Source: Herbinix hemicellulosilytica (lineage in GTDB: Bacteria; Bacillota; Clostridia; Lachnospirales; Lachnospiraceae). From it: a DNA stretch of 64,000 nucleotides. The notes under the pieces were generated by a model that did no database searches, was not told where the DNA came from, and worked only from the letters and a program-made list of their open reading frames with translations. Location of the stretch: assembly GCF_002904165.1 (NCBI RefSeq), contig NZ_CVTD020000008.1, positions 62,001 to 126,000 on the forward strand, read 5' to 3'. Below are positions 24,383 to 34,450 of this stretch, piece after piece. The first letter of the stretch is position 1, and each line of letters starts with the position of its first letter. Made by a program: the position numbers and the translations under genes.

Positions 24383-25066
24383 TTATTCATCAATTGTTTT
24401 AATTTCCCATGCTTTCACAATGCTACTCGTATTGATAAGCAGTTTTTCTTTATTTGCATTGTATATAATAATTGCTGATATAAGAAACAGTAATGCAGAA
24501 GCCACAACAGATGTAACAATGCTTGTAGAATTAATCGGTATTAAATTTCCGAATGGTACAAATAGTACCGGCAAAACAAAGCCAAGAACAGCAAATACTG
24601 AAGCTATTAATTGCTTATGCAAAGTATAGTCTGCAAAATGTATTGTCGATCCTGCAATTAAAGCAGCGCTCATAAAAAGATTCAGAAATGATTGGCAAAT
24701 CGTATAAATATTTAATGCAATATCTTTATGTAATGCAAATTTTAATATAAGGCCAAAGGCGAAGAGTAAAAATATTGAGTAAATAAAGCCGGTAATTGTG
24801 ACAAATACAATGTTAATAAACCATAATTTCAGAATGGAGGTATTGGTAGCTAGTATTACTTCACATGACACAAGTTCTTCAATTGAAAAGTGAATAATAA
24901 CGCTAAATGTTATAACATTAAACGGAAAATATGCCACTATACTATTCCACTGAACTCCGGTAAAATATAGTAAGCCGAAATATAATACAGGGAAAAGGAA
25001 AAAAAGGATTACTTTTGATATTTTTTTATGTGATTCATTAATTCTTTTCCAAATAAGAGCCCTCAT
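24383..25066 (-). CDS. ABC exporter membrane subunit (third gene of operon)
   Basis: The 227-residue protein has about six hydrophobic helices (for example VILFFLFPVLYFGLLYFTGV near residue 20 and SVVASALLFLISAIIIYNA near 192). AAGGAG lies 9 bases before ATG 25066. It follows another membrane protein by 2 bp and an ABC ATPase further upstream. It is therefore taken as the second permease half of an ABC-2-like exporter. No family-specific motif is evident. Confidence 0.65.
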   Translation of the reverse strand: MRALIWKRINESHKKISKVILFFLFPVLYFGLLYFTGVQWNSIVAYFPFNVITFSVIIHFSIEELVSCEVILATNTSILKLWFINIVFVTITGFIYSIFLLFAFGLILKFALHKDIALNIYTICQSFLNLFMSAALIAGSTIHFADYTLHKQLIASVFAVLGFVLPVLFVPFGNLIPINSTSIVTSVVASALLFLISAIIIYNANKEKLLINTSSIVKAWEIKTIDE

Positions 25067-25068
25067 AT

Positions 25069-25710
25069 TCAGATACTCCTTTTTAAAATTCTTTCTTTGC
25101 TTAGTGTTTCGGTTAATTTTTTTATTCCTATAGAAATGGGCAACAGCAAACCAAGCATAATTAAAATAAGAATATTAACCATATTTTTTGATAATAGCAG
25201 AATACATGTAAGCAGTATTATAATTTGAAAAAGGTAAGGGATAATTCTTATTTTTGATTTTAAATTCCAGATTACAAGCCCAATAAAATAACTAAAATAG
25301 TATTGCCAGATAGGTAAAACTATGATCAGTAAAAAAGTTTTAACCGAAAACACCATATCTTTCTTTTCAATAAAAACATGATAAATCAGTAGAATAAGTG
25401 TTGTTATAATTGATTGTACATATGCTTTTAATAATATAAAAATACATTTGCTTTTTATAATATTTATAATTTCAATAGGCAATGAGAGTAATGATTCAAT
25501 ATAATTAGTAAAATCGTAATGAAATACATCGGTTTGGATGGCTAAAACATACATTAATGGTATAAGTGACAAAACAATTTCAATACTAAAGATGCTTTTT
25601 AGATATATATAAAAATAACAATAAGCTATAACTTGGATAATAGGCGTTATCTTTGATTTTTTTTGACGTTTTAATTCTTTCCATAATAAAGGATGTAATT
25701 TAGGATTCAT
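25069..25710 (-). CDS. ABC exporter membrane subunit (second gene of operon)
   Basis: About 213 residues with six hydrophobic segments, beginning MNPKLHPLLWKELKRQKKSK. That opening, LWKELKR, is typical of ABC-2 permease subunits. ATG 25710 is preferred over the GTG at 25725 because GAGAGG lies between them. The gene follows the ATPase by 16 bp and precedes the other permease by 2 bp. Substrate unknown. Confidence 0.65.
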   Translation of the reverse strand: MNPKLHPLLWKELKRQKKSKITPIIQVIAYCYFYIYLKSIFSIEIVLSLIPLMYVLAIQTDVFHYDFTNYIESLLSLPIEIINIIKSKCIFILLKAYVQSIITTLILLIYHVFIEKKDMVFSVKTFLLIIVLPIWQYYFSYFIGLVIWNLKSKIRIIPYLFQIIILLTCILLLSKNMVNILILIMLGLLLPISIGIKKLTETLSKERILKRSI

Positions 25711-25726
25711 GAATTTACCTCTCACT

Positions 25727-26647
25727 TTATTTTGAAAAACCTATAATACGTTGATATATGTCTTCCAAGTCACCGCTTACCTTTTTCAGTTCAATAATTT
25801 GCACATTTCTGCTATGCAACCATTCAGGCAAATTATTGTAATTATTATCAACGCAAACCGTAACAGTATCAAATTCTGTATGCACCCATTTTACAAAGGT
25901 ACTTCTTTTTAATTCATTCAGCCATTTATCTTTATTTTTAGCTTTAATTGAATATATATTTTTGCTATACCGTTTGCTTAATTCTTCATATGTACCTATA
26001 TCATATATTTTTCCTTTATTAATAAATGCAATTTTAGTACATAATTTTTGAAGAGAAAGCAGATCATGTGAATTTATAAATACAGTTTTTCCCTGCTTTG
26101 CATTTTTAAGAATAAAATCCCTAAGAAGTATTTGTCCTTCAAGATCAAGTCCTCTGGATGGTTCATCCAGGATTAGTAATTCAGGATCATTAACTAAAGC
26201 TCTTGCTAATGCTAACCGTTGCCTCATACCTCTGGAAAAAAATGAAATATTGCTGTCCTTTTTTGAATAAAGATCAAACTCCCTTAATAACATACTTATT
26301 TTTTCATTCCTAATACTTTTAGAAGCATTCGGAAAATAAATTCTGTGAAAAAATTCGAGGTTTTCCCAGGCGGTTAAATCTCTGAACAGACCGATATTAT
26401 CAAGAAGAAATCCTATTTTTTGCCTTACTTTGTCATATTCTTTACTTCTTACATCAACGTTATTAACTGTTATTTTTCCGCTATCTGGGTTATATAAGTT
26501 TAAAATCAGACGTATTAATGTCGTTTTCCCCGCCCCGTTTGGACCGACCAGAGCAAATATATCTCCCTGGTTAACTTTAAATGATACATTAGAAAGAATC
26601 GTTTCTTTTCCTATAGTTTTACAGACATTAATAATGTTTACCTCCAT
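25727..26647 (-). CDS. ABC transporter ATP-binding protein (first gene of operon)
   Basis: The 306-residue ATPase has Walker A GPNGAGKTT, signature FFSRGMRQRL (a degenerate LSGGQ), Walker B ELLILDEPSRGLDL and switch His in INSHD. A C-terminal accessory domain follows from about residue 215. GGAGG lies just before ATG 26647. With two membrane subunits downstream it forms an exporter of the drug, lantibiotic or lipid type. The SRG signature and domain layout are close to BcrA/CcmA-like proteins. Regulation is unknown; no regulator is adjacent on the same strand. Confidence 0.85.
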   Translation of the reverse strand: MEVNIINVCKTIGKETILSNVSFKVNQGDIFALVGPNGAGKTTLIRLILNLYNPDSGKITVNNVDVRSKEYDKVRQKIGFLLDNIGLFRDLTAWENLEFFHRIYFPNASKSIRNEKISMLLREFDLYSKKDSNISFFSRGMRQRLALARALVNDPELLILDEPSRGLDLEGQILLRDFILKNAKQGKTVFINSHDLLSLQKLCTKIAFINKGKIYDIGTYEELSKRYSKNIYSIKAKNKDKWLNELKRSTFVKWVHTEFDTVTVCVDNNYNNLPEWLHSRNVQIIELKKVSGDLEDIYQRIIGFSK

Positions 26648-26909
26648 ATTCCTTCCTCCAACAAGTATATACAGTGAGATAAATTAAATATTAAGTATGC
26701 ATGTGATTTTAGAATTGGCAGTATTATTATTTCGGTAACTGTACTATAATTGCGGCTAAATTAATACTTCCATTTTTTACGCTATTTATTAATAATTGTT
26801 AATATTATAATCATATTTCAAAATATTTACAATAATAAATATTTAATAATAATCTAAAAACTATTTTCTTAATAATTATATTTGTTGACTTTATTAAAGT
26901 AAAATAATA

Positions 26910-27099
26910 GGGGCTGTCGCATAATTAGATTAAGAGGATATAGATATAACTGTAATGCACCGTTAAAAGAACATCTAGCATGTTTTGACGTCATAGGCGA
27001 ACCTTTGCGTCCGACAATGACGCACATAATTAGTTAGATGTTCTTTTACCGGTGTGTGAAGCTATATCTATATCCTCGATAGAATAATGCGACAACCCC
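26910..27099. mobile_element. MITE-like element with about 70-bp terminal inverted repeats
   Basis: The 190-bp sequence begins GGGGCTGTCGCATAATTA and ends in its imperfect inverse complement; the arms share GAGGATATAGATAT and TAAAAGAACATCTA. No coding capacity. AATA flanks it on both sides (26906-26909 and 27100-27103), a probable target duplication. The terminus matches the smaller element at 46795-46884, so at least two family members are in the window. The source transposase is not here. Confidence 0.75.
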
Positions 27100-27115
27100 A
27101 ATACTATAAATATAT

Positions 27116-27373
27116 CTATAACTTTATTTTAACAATATCCCCATCGCTGGTTTCTACATCTACCAGTACCAAACCGGGATGCTTTCGTTTGATTCTGTTT
27201 ATTTCTTTTACAATCTTGTGCAGATCACGGGGTTTTATTTTAAACTTGTCGGAAGGAACATACTTTTTTAAAGCAGCCGCTCCGATTTTTGCTGTCAAAC
27301 TATTAAACAGCAATCTGGTCGGAAAAATAAGCCTTATTGTTCTTTCATTAGGGGATTTAATAATTATTTTCAT
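27116..27373 (-). CDS. small conserved hypothetical protein paired with the XRE regulator
   Basis: The 85-residue basic protein ends in VLVDVETSDGDIVKIKL, which mirrors the end of the upstream regulator (VEVESAEGDIVEIVVE). ATG 27373 lies directly after that gene's stop (one base between), so the two are translationally coupled. This pairing suggests a shared C-terminal beta-module or heterodimer. Function unknown; an anti-regulator or co-regulator role is plausible. Confidence 0.65.
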   Translation of the reverse strand: MKIIIKSPNERTIRLIFPTRLLFNSLTAKIGAAALKKYVPSDKFKIKPRDLHKIVKEINRIKRKHPGLVLVDVETSDGDIVKIKL

Positions 27374-27374
27374 A

Positions 27375-27869
27375 TTATTCCACCACTATTTCCACGATAT
27401 CGCCTTCTGCACTTTCAACTTCTACAAGTTTGCCGATAACACCTGATTCCACCAAGCGGATAAGCTGCTCAAAATCTACGTTTTGTAATGCTGCATTTCC
27501 TGATACCTGTGGCAGGTTCATTCCCATTTCCAATCCCAGCTTTATCAGGGCCAGGGGGAGATTAATCTTTATTTTATCTCCTTCTGATGTATTTACATAG
27601 ATTCTGAATATCATATCATCTATGTTTTTGCGTTCTTCTTCAGGCAATAACCTGGTTTCTTTTTTGGCTTCACCGGAAAGCAGTTCGTCAACAGTAACTT
27701 CGAGTATTTCTGCAAGTTTCGGAAGCAGCAGGATATCCGGATAAGATATATCATTTTCCCATTTGGATACCGCCTGAGGGGTAACTCCAAGCTTTTCTGC
27801 AATTTCTTCCTGGGTAATGCCTTTTTCTCTTCTTAAATAGGAAATTCTTTTTCCAATGGTTTCTTTCAT
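27375..27869 (-). CDS. XRE-family regulator with C-terminal conserved domain
   Basis: The 164-residue protein has an N-terminal XRE HTH (IGKRISYLRREKGITQEEIA, then GVTPQAVSKWENDISYPDI). A linker and a C-terminal domain of about 70 residues follow (RIYVNTSEGDKIKINLPL... VEVESAEGDIVEIVVE), seen in Firmicutes regulators of the SHOCT/DUF type. ATG 27869 follows GGGAGAGTG; an upstream in-frame ATG lacks a ribosome site. It is cotranscribed with the 85-residue partner. Confidence 0.82.
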   Translation of the reverse strand: MKETIGKRISYLRREKGITQEEIAEKLGVTPQAVSKWENDISYPDILLLPKLAEILEVTVDELLSGEAKKETRLLPEEERKNIDDMIFRIYVNTSEGDKIKINLPLALIKLGLEMGMNLPQVSGNAALQNVDFEQLIRLVESGVIGKLVEVESAEGDIVEIVVE

Positions 27870-28246
27870 ACTAATCACTCTCCCTTCTTGTTGTTTACAT
27901 TTTAACTTCAAATGCAGGGAAGGAAAAGAGATTATTGGTTGAATTTACGATTTTCTTGCAACCTGTGGTTTAATTTTTACTCAACCGTAAGTTGATTATT
28001 CTGCAAATGCCAGGATATTAAGTACAGAGCAAAAATTCTGCTATAGATAACAGTTTTAAATTTGAAATAAGAAAGTGTAAACTGCTAACAATGCTTAATG
28101 ACAAATTGATTTTTTGATATTTGGAAAACCATAAGATGATATAATAAGGTAAGGAAATAGCAGACAAGATGTGATAGAATAAATAAAAATCATTTAAGTC
28201 AGATAACCGGTTGTAGAACTGTAAAATTATTACCAAGGGGGATAAG
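27870..28246. other. divergent intergenic region upstream of sbcD and the XRE gene
   Basis: About 375 bp with no supportable gene. It should hold the divergent promoters; GGTTGA/TCAACC half-sites near 27936-27985 form a loose inverted repeat. No clear terminator. Confidence 0.4.
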
Positions 28247-29431
28247 ATGAAAATATTTCATATTTCTGATTTACATATAGGCAAATATTTGCATTTTTAC
28301 AATCTGAAAGATAACCAGATAGCCATACTTGATCAAATTGTGGACAAGGTAAAAAAGTACAGGCCGGACGTATTAATAATTGCTGGAGACATTTTTGACA
28401 AATCCATCCCTTCGGCAGAAAGTTATACGGTTTTTGACCGGTTTTTGATTGATTTGTCGCAGATAAGGCCCGGTATTCCTGTTCTTATCATAGCAGGCAA
28501 TCATGATTCGGCTGACCGCCTGAATTACGCCAGTTCTTTTTTGGAAAAACACAACATTTATATATCCGTCTATCCTCCCAGAAAAGATGACGAATATCTG
28601 AAAAAGGTCGTACTGGATGATGAATATGGAACTGTCAATTTCTATCTGCTTCCTTTTACCAAGCCGGCATATGTTAAGCACCTTTTTGAAGAAGGAAGGA
28701 TAACAAGTTATGATGCGGCCATAAAAGCCTTAATTGAGAGGGAAAATATCAACTATAATGAGCGAAACGTCCTTGTATCCCATCAGTTTTATGTAGCAGG
28801 GGACAGTGTGCCTGAAACCTGTGATTCGGAGCAGGTTTATATTTCCGTAGGAGGAATTGACAGTGTGGATATTAGAGCTGTAGAGAAATTTGATTATGTG
28901 GCTCTGGGACACCTTCATGGAGCTCAAAGCATAGGGAAAAAACACATACGTTACAGCGGGACCCCCTTAAAATATTCCGTAAGTGAAGAAAAACATGTAA
29001 AATCCATAACCATGGTTACTATAAAAGAAAAAGGCTCGGATATCGCTATTGAGGAGATACCGCTTAATGCTTTGCAGGATGTAAGAAGCATAAAAGGCAC
29101 TTTACGGGAAGTTATCGGGATGGCTACGGACGAAAACAGGCATGATTTTGTCAGCATAACCCTTACTGATGAGGAAGAGTTATACAAGCCCAAGGATCAA
29201 CTGGAGGAGCATTATGACCATATACTTGAGGTAAAAATAGAAAACAGCAGAACAAAAGCCCAGCTTATGGATACATATTCGGAAATAACGGTGCTTAATC
29301 CTTTTGAAGCATTTAAGCAGTTTTATTTGGACATACAGGGAGTTCCAATGAGTGATGAGGAAGAAAAGATAATGTCTGAAGTGATAAATTCTATTAAGGA
29401 GGTGCGGGAAGATGAAACCGATTTACATTAA
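28247..29431 (+). CDS. sbcD: exonuclease subunit SbcD (Mre11-like nuclease)
   Basis: The 394-residue metallophosphoesterase has all Mre11/SbcD motifs: DLHIGK, GDIFDKSIPS, GNHDSADR, SHQFYVAG and GHLHGAQ with metal-binding Asp/His residues. A capping domain follows from about residue 270. With SbcC it forms the ATP-dependent nuclease that opens hairpins and processes double-strand breaks. GGGGG lies before ATG 28247. The gene overlaps sbcC by 20 bp, implying a coupled operon. Confidence 0.95.
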   Translation: MKIFHISDLHIGKYLHFYNLKDNQIAILDQIVDKVKKYRPDVLIIAGDIFDKSIPSAESYTVFDRFLIDLSQIRPGIPVLIIAGNHDSADRLNYASSFLEKHNIYISVYPPRKDDEYLKKVVLDDEYGTVNFYLLPFTKPAYVKHLFEEGRITSYDAAIKALIERENINYNERNVLVSHQFYVAGDSVPETCDSEQVYISVGGIDSVDIRAVEKFDYVALGHLHGAQSIGKKHIRYSGTPLKYSVSEEKHVKSITMVTIKEKGSDIAIEEIPLNALQDVRSIKGTLREVIGMATDENRHDFVSITLTDEEELYKPKDQLEEHYDHILEVKIENSRTKAQLMDTYSEITVLNPFEAFKQFYLDIQGVPMSDEEEKIMSEVINSIKEVREDETDLH

Positions 29432-32400
29432 AATGTCTGCTTTTGGGTCATATGCGGGAGAGGAAGTTATAGATTTTACGGGTATAAACAACGGTATTTT
29501 CCTTATAACCGGGGATACAGGTGCGGGAAAAACCACCATTTTTGATGCCATAACCTATGCCTTATATGACCGGACAAGCGGAGGAAAACGTGACGGGGTT
29601 ATGATGCGCAGCCAGTATGCAGCTGATGATGTCCGCACCTTTGTGGAATTTAAATTTCAATACAGGGGGGAAACTTACATAATCAACAGAAGCCCAAGGC
29701 AAAACCGTATCAGCAAAAGAAGAAACAAGGACGGAGAGTATGTCTTAACAACTGAGCAGGCGGCGGTTACCCTGATTATGCCGGACGGACAGCCTTTTAG
29801 GGGAAATATTAAAGAGACAAACCAAAAAATAGTAGATATAATAGGCCTTGATGCCGACCAATTTACCCAGATTGCCATGATAGCCCAGGGAGAATTTTTA
29901 AAATTACTCCATGCATCTTCCAAAGAACGTAAAGAAATATTCGGCAAAATCTTCAATACCAGAATTTATTGGCTGATAGAAGAGGAACTAAAAAGACGGG
30001 CAAATGAAGTCTATATTGCTCTTGAAGACAACAAAAAGGCTATTGTAAGAGAGTTGGAAGATGTTCAGTTGATTAAGGACAGCAGCCTTACCGAACTGTG
30101 GAATGAAATGGGGCGGTTTACGGAAACCGATCCTGAGAAGCAGTTGGAAATGCTAAAACAGGTTATAAAAGAAGTAAAGTACAGGGAAGAAGATATCAAC
30201 AGCCATATCCGTGTATATAAGAAGGAACTGGATGAGGTAAACACAAAAATAAGTCAGGCCAAAGATCTGAATAAGCTGTTTGACGACCTGGAGGCAGAAC
30301 TGAAAAAGAAAGAAGAACTGGATTTACAAAAACATGAGATGGAGCTTGTTCAACGACAGATAGAATACGGAAAAAAAGCCCAATATTTAGAACCAAAGGA
30401 AGCATTTTACCTTAATAAGAAAACGGACCTTATTCAGTGCAATCAAAGGATTGAAGATATAAAAAAGTGGCTTTATGAAAATAGGGCTAAATTGGAGAAA
30501 TTAAAGAAAGATAAAGAGGATAAGGAAGAAAAGTACAGTAAATATAGCCCGATACTGGTATCAAAAATAAATAACATAAATGAGCTGATCCCCAAATATG
30601 AGCATTATGATAAAGTAAAAGCCGAATTGGAATTGCTAAGGGAGAATATATTAAAGACCGAAAAAGAACGTGACAAAATATGCGAGAGTATCGGTAAGGC
30701 AAGAGAAAGTAAAGTTAAATTGGAAAAAGAACAGGAAGAGCTAAAAAAGCTTGCCGATCAGTATACCGAACTGTTACATAAGGTCCGGGTAATGACCGAT
30801 AGAAGCAATGCCATTATTGATTTGACAGAATTAATAAAAAATATGAAACTGCTTGAGGTTAATTATAATAAAGCAAGACAGGATTATGAAAATGCGAATA
30901 GATCGTATGAGTTAAAAAGGCAGCACTACGAAGAACTGTATCACAGCTTTATAGTAGGGCAGGCCGGAAGGCTGGCAGCAGAGCTTAAAGAGGGTGAGCC
31001 ATGCCCCGTATGCGGTTCTACTTTCCATCCTCAAAAAGCAGTATTGGCAGAACAGATTATAGACGAAAATGAGCTGGATGAAGCAAAAATTCTTATGGAT
31101 GAAGCTATGGGTACAAGGCAGGAAAAATATGAAGCTATGCAGAAAGCATGGCAGGAATATGAAAGCAAAAAAAGCCTAGCCGAACATGAGGGAAAGAAAG
31201 TGGTTGATGCTTCATTTGATCCTGACAATATTGACGAAAATCGCTTGCAGGATATGTTGGCAGAATGTCAGGAAGAACTTAATAAGACAACATTTGAAAT
31301 GAACCGGGCCAAAGAAGCAGGAGAAAGATATACAGAAAATCAAAAAAGAATTAAAGTTCTGGAAGAATCTTTGGAAACCTATGATAAGGCAAAGATAGAA
31401 GCAGAAGAAGCTTTAAAAGAGTTTGCTGTAAGTTTAGCAAAAGCGGATACGATAAAAGTTTCCCTTAAGGAAGCTCTTGTTTATGAAAGCAAAAACAAGG
31501 CTTTGGAGGAACTTGCATCAGCAAAAGAACAACTTAAGGTCATGGAAGAAGCAAAATCCACAGCCGATAGAATTTATCAGCAGATGGCAGAAAAGTTTGC
31601 TTCTGAGCAGGGGAAGCTTAAGTCTGAAGAAAAAAATCATGAAAGGTTAACAGTGGAAGTAAACGCAGCTTTGGATGCATTCAATACGGAGCTTAAAAAG
31701 CAAGATTTTGCGGATGAGAATGAGTATCATAAGTCGTTAATCGGTCCTGAGAAGATAGAAGAATTAAGTGCTTTGTTACAATCGTATCGTGATGCCTTGG
31801 TAGATAATAAAGCACGGCTGGAAAACTTGAAAAGTCAAACTCAAGGTAAGGCAAGGATCCAAACCACAGAACTGGAAGAAAGGCAGGCAAAACTTACAGA
31901 AAATATAATGAAACTGGATGAGGAAAATAAAACCATATACGGCATACGAAGCAGAAATGAGGAAATTTTTGAAAGGCTTAAAAGACTTATTAAAGACAGA
32001 GAAAAAGCCAAAGAAACTTACGGAATTATAAGCAGGCTCTCCGATACGGCAAACGGTAAAATAAGCAGGCGGCATATAAATTTCCAGACTTATATCCAAA
32101 GAAGGTATTTTGAAATGATACTAAGGGAAGCAAATAAGCGATTATATAATATGACAGGCGGCCAATTCCTTCTAAAATGCAGGGATATGGAAGACCTATC
32201 CGGCCAGGGGGAAGTAGGTCTGGACCTTGACGTATACAGCCTGGTAAATAATCAGGTTCGTGACGTAAAGACTTTATCCGGAGGAGAGTCTTTTATGGCA
32301 GCTCTGGCAATGGCTCTTGGAATGTCAGATATTATTCAGTATACTGCAGGAAGAATCCATATTGATACTATGTTTATCGATGAAGGATTCGGCTCGCTAA

Positions 32401-32564
32401 GTGACGAGGCTAGGATGCAAGCCATTAAAATCTTAAATGATTTGTCCGGAGGAAAAAGACTGGTGGGTATTATATCCCATGTGACCGAATTAAAAGCTCA
32501 GATTGATACAAAACTTGTGGTGACAAAAGATGAAAAAGGCAGCAGAGCAAGGTGGGATAATTAA
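29412..32564 (+). CDS. sbcC: exonuclease subunit SbcC (Rad50-like ATPase)
   Basis: The 1050-residue SMC-like ATPase has Walker A GDTGAGKTTIFDAI near residue 35, two long coiled-coil arms (about 180-500 and 560-880), and the zinc hook GEPCPVCGS near residue 532 that joins two molecules. The C-terminal half carries signature TLSGGESFMAALAMALG and Walker B TMFIDEGFGSL. It drives ATP-dependent conformational gating of SbcD. Start ATG 29412 lies within the end of sbcD after AGGAGGTG. Confidence 0.95.
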   Translation: MKPIYIKMSAFGSYAGEEVIDFTGINNGIFLITGDTGAGKTTIFDAITYALYDRTSGGKRDGVMMRSQYAADDVRTFVEFKFQYRGETYIINRSPRQNRISKRRNKDGEYVLTTEQAAVTLIMPDGQPFRGNIKETNQKIVDIIGLDADQFTQIAMIAQGEFLKLLHASSKERKEIFGKIFNTRIYWLIEEELKRRANEVYIALEDNKKAIVRELEDVQLIKDSSLTELWNEMGRFTETDPEKQLEMLKQVIKEVKYREEDINSHIRVYKKELDEVNTKISQAKDLNKLFDDLEAELKKKEELDLQKHEMELVQRQIEYGKKAQYLEPKEAFYLNKKTDLIQCNQRIEDIKKWLYENRAKLEKLKKDKEDKEEKYSKYSPILVSKINNINELIPKYEHYDKVKAELELLRENILKTEKERDKICESIGKARESKVKLEKEQEELKKLADQYTELLHKVRVMTDRSNAIIDLTELIKNMKLLEVNYNKARQDYENANRSYELKRQHYEELYHSFIVGQAGRLAAELKEGEPCPVCGSTFHPQKAVLAEQIIDENELDEAKILMDEAMGTRQEKYEAMQKAWQEYESKKSLAEHEGKKVVDASFDPDNIDENRLQDMLAECQEELNKTTFEMNRAKEAGERYTENQKRIKVLEESLETYDKAKIEAEEALKEFAVSLAKADTIKVSLKEALVYESKNKALEELASAKEQLKVMEEAKSTADRIYQQMAEKFASEQGKLKSEEKNHERLTVEVNAALDAFNTELKKQDFADENEYHKSLIGPEKIEELSALLQSYRDALVDNKARLENLKSQTQGKARIQTTELEERQAKLTENIMKLDEENKTIYGIRSRNEEIFERLKRLIKDREKAKETYGIISRLSDTANGKISRRHINFQTYIQRRYFEMILREANKRLYNMTGGQFLLKCRDMEDLSGQGEVGLDLDVYSLVNNQVRDVKTLSGGESFMAALAMALGMSDIIQYTAGRIHIDTMFIDEGFGSLSDEARMQAIKILNDLSGGKRLVGIISHVTELKAQIDTKLVVTKDEKGSRARWDN

Positions 32565-32566
32565 TG

Positions 32567-32630
32567 GTACCTGACACTGTTAACAAATTGTAAACACATT
32601 TGTTTACAATTTATTTACAGTGTCAGGTAC
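32567..32630. repeat. palindromic repeat family, copy 1
   Basis: GTACCTGACACTGT (32567-32580) and its exact inverse complement (32617-32630) enclose an AT-rich core with TTGTAAACA/TGTTTACAA pairing. Members share the core CTGACACTGTTAA with copies at 34523-34587 and 53958-54029. It lies between convergent genes and could act as a terminator. Confidence 0.75.
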
Positions 32631-32640
32631 ATAATGTTTT

Positions 32641-32856
32641 TTATTCAAATAAACTGTCCAATTTTTTTCTGATAAGTTGTTTCCTGGCTTCGGTGGCTTC
32701 AGTATCTATATAAAAATCACCGTTGTTTTCGATAAGTATATCCCCCTCTTTGGTATCGGGAGGAAGTATATCTTTTTTAATATTAATGAAAGATTTATCC
32801 TCTTTCTCGCATACGGCGTAGCATCCTTCAAACCTGTCAACAATATATTTATTCAT
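32641..32856 (-). CDS. DUF3006-family small protein
   Basis: The 71-residue protein begins MNKYIVDRFEGCYAVCE and contains DGD-like turn ILIENNGDFYID, matching the DUF3006 pattern (a small beta-barrel-like domain). AAAGGGG precedes ATG 32856; the longer in-frame extension has no ribosome site. DUF3006 genes are habitually next to ComEC/Rec2-like MBL proteins, as here, where it follows the MBL lipoprotein gene by 66 bp on the same strand. Role unknown. Confidence 0.75.
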   Translation of the reverse strand: MNKYIVDRFEGCYAVCEKEDKSFINIKKDILPPDTKEGDILIENNGDFYIDTEATEARKQLIRKKLDSLFE

Positions 32857-32922
32857 ATGATACCCCTTTTCTTTATCAGGTTTATGTAAAATTATATAAA
32901 ACATAATCATAAAATAAATAAA

Positions 32923-34368
32923 TTACATGGTCGGAGGATTGCAGGTTTTACATGGGGTTAGCCCTTTATTCAATGCTTCTTCCAAAGTAACCTCTATATC
33001 GCTTTTACTTAGATGTCTGCATCCTGCCCTGTGATATTTTGAACCGGTATTTGTTATGTGAACTATAATATTTTTAGCAGATTCTGTGTTTTTATTTGAT
33101 GAATCCGATTTATTTGTATCAGTTTTGCTTGTGCTTGATTTACCCGTATTGTTACTTTGGCTTTTGCTTGTTTCAGTCTTGTTTGTGGAAGTTTTGACTG
33201 TATCTGCTTTAGTTTTATCAGTGGATGAAGAATTTGAATTATATGTTGATTTATCGCTTTTTGTGGTATTAATATCAGCATCATTTATATTATACGGATC
33301 TTTGTTGGCTGTAATTTTAATTCCGTCAGATTCCAAAATAATTGTACCTTGTTTATCGGTTCTGAACAACTTGATTTCTCTGTCTTTTATGGATTTTAAG
33401 GTCTCTGCATCGGGATGACCATATTGGTTGCCTTCCCCCACACTTATAATAGCCATATCCGGAGTTACGGCATCCAGGAATTTGGCGCTGCTGCTGGTAG
33501 ATGAACCGTGATGGCCTAATTTTAAAACATCAGCATTAATATTAAGACCGTTTTTAAGCATTTCATTTTCCGATTGTACTTCTGCGTCACCGGCAAAAAT
33601 AAATGAGTTATTGCCGTTTATCAGCTTAATTACTACGCTGTAATTGTTAAGATTATCATAGTCTGTGCCGTTAGGAGCCAATATAATAAATGAAGCATCT
33701 CCGATATTATATTCGTTTCCTGGGATTGCTTTAGTTATCTTTAAGCCTTTTTCTGAAATTGTGTCCAGTAAATTTTCATAAGTTTTGGAAGTGTGTACCG
33801 CATTGGGCATGATAATTTTGCCTATGTTAAAATGATTTATAACATCGGCAAGACCTCCGATGTGGTCACTGTGAGGATGGGTGGCAACGATATAGTCCAA
33901 TTTTTTTACCCCAATGGTTTCTAAATAATCAATTACGATACTTCCCTTGTTCCTTTCTCCGGAATCAATAAGCATATATTTGTTGCCGGATTCAATCAAT
34001 ATAGAATCTCCCTGGCCTACATCGATAAAATGAACTTTTATTAAAGATGAGTTAGTTTTTTTATTGTCTGCTTTATCAGACTGTCCGGTCTGTGAAGAAA
34101 TAGCAGCATTAGCATCTGATGAAGTATCGGATTCTGAATTTTCACTGTTTGGATTTTGCTGATTATCAGAAACATCAGATTTTTTAGCCTTGTCATCGTC
34201 GTCTATGCCTTCGGCGGAAATTTCTCTGTCGCCGGAATTATTAATATTGTTAATATCATTTTCTATTGATTCTTTATCTGAACCTGCACCTTGAGTATGC
34301 TCTATATAAGAACATCCGGTAATTATAAACATTGTCACTATAAGTATCCATAAGAGTATTTTTTTCAT
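32923..34368 (-). CDS. ComEC/Rec2-like MBL-fold lipoprotein
   Basis: The 481-residue surface lipoprotein (lipobox ITGC, Cys19) has an acidic Ser/Asp-rich linker and then an MBL-fold hydrolase domain (about residues 110-350; IDVGQGDSILIE, then THPHSDHIGG with the HxHxDH metal site, AGDAEV and LGHHGSS). A long Ser/Thr/Lys/Asn linker and a final Cys-containing module, YHRAGCRHL...GLTPCKTCNPP, follow. Relatives are extracellular nuclease-like or phosphodiesterase-like domains related to the ComEC C-terminus. It could degrade extracellular DNA, but substrate is not shown. The final module is common at the end of nuclease-type lipoproteins. CCTCC complement supplies the ribosome site. Confidence 0.82.
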   Translation of the reverse strand: MKKILLWILIVTMFIITGCSYIEHTQGAGSDKESIENDINNINNSGDREISAEGIDDDDKAKKSDVSDNQQNPNSENSESDTSSDANAAISSQTGQSDKADNKKTNSSLIKVHFIDVGQGDSILIESGNKYMLIDSGERNKGSIVIDYLETIGVKKLDYIVATHPHSDHIGGLADVINHFNIGKIIMPNAVHTSKTYENLLDTISEKGLKITKAIPGNEYNIGDASFIILAPNGTDYDNLNNYSVVIKLINGNNSFIFAGDAEVQSENEMLKNGLNINADVLKLGHHGSSTSSSAKFLDAVTPDMAIISVGEGNQYGHPDAETLKSIKDREIKLFRTDKQGTIILESDGIKITANKDPYNINDADINTTKSDKSTYNSNSSSTDKTKADTVKTSTNKTETSKSQSNNTGKSSTSKTDTNKSDSSNKNTESAKNIIVHITNTGSKYHRAGCRHLSKSDIEVTLEEALNKGLTPCKTCNPPTM

Positions 34369-34450
34369 ATTTGCCTCCTGTTTGTTACTTTATGCTTCTG
34401 TTTTACAGTAATAACCATTCTAATCCGATATGTGGAATTTATGTAAACAT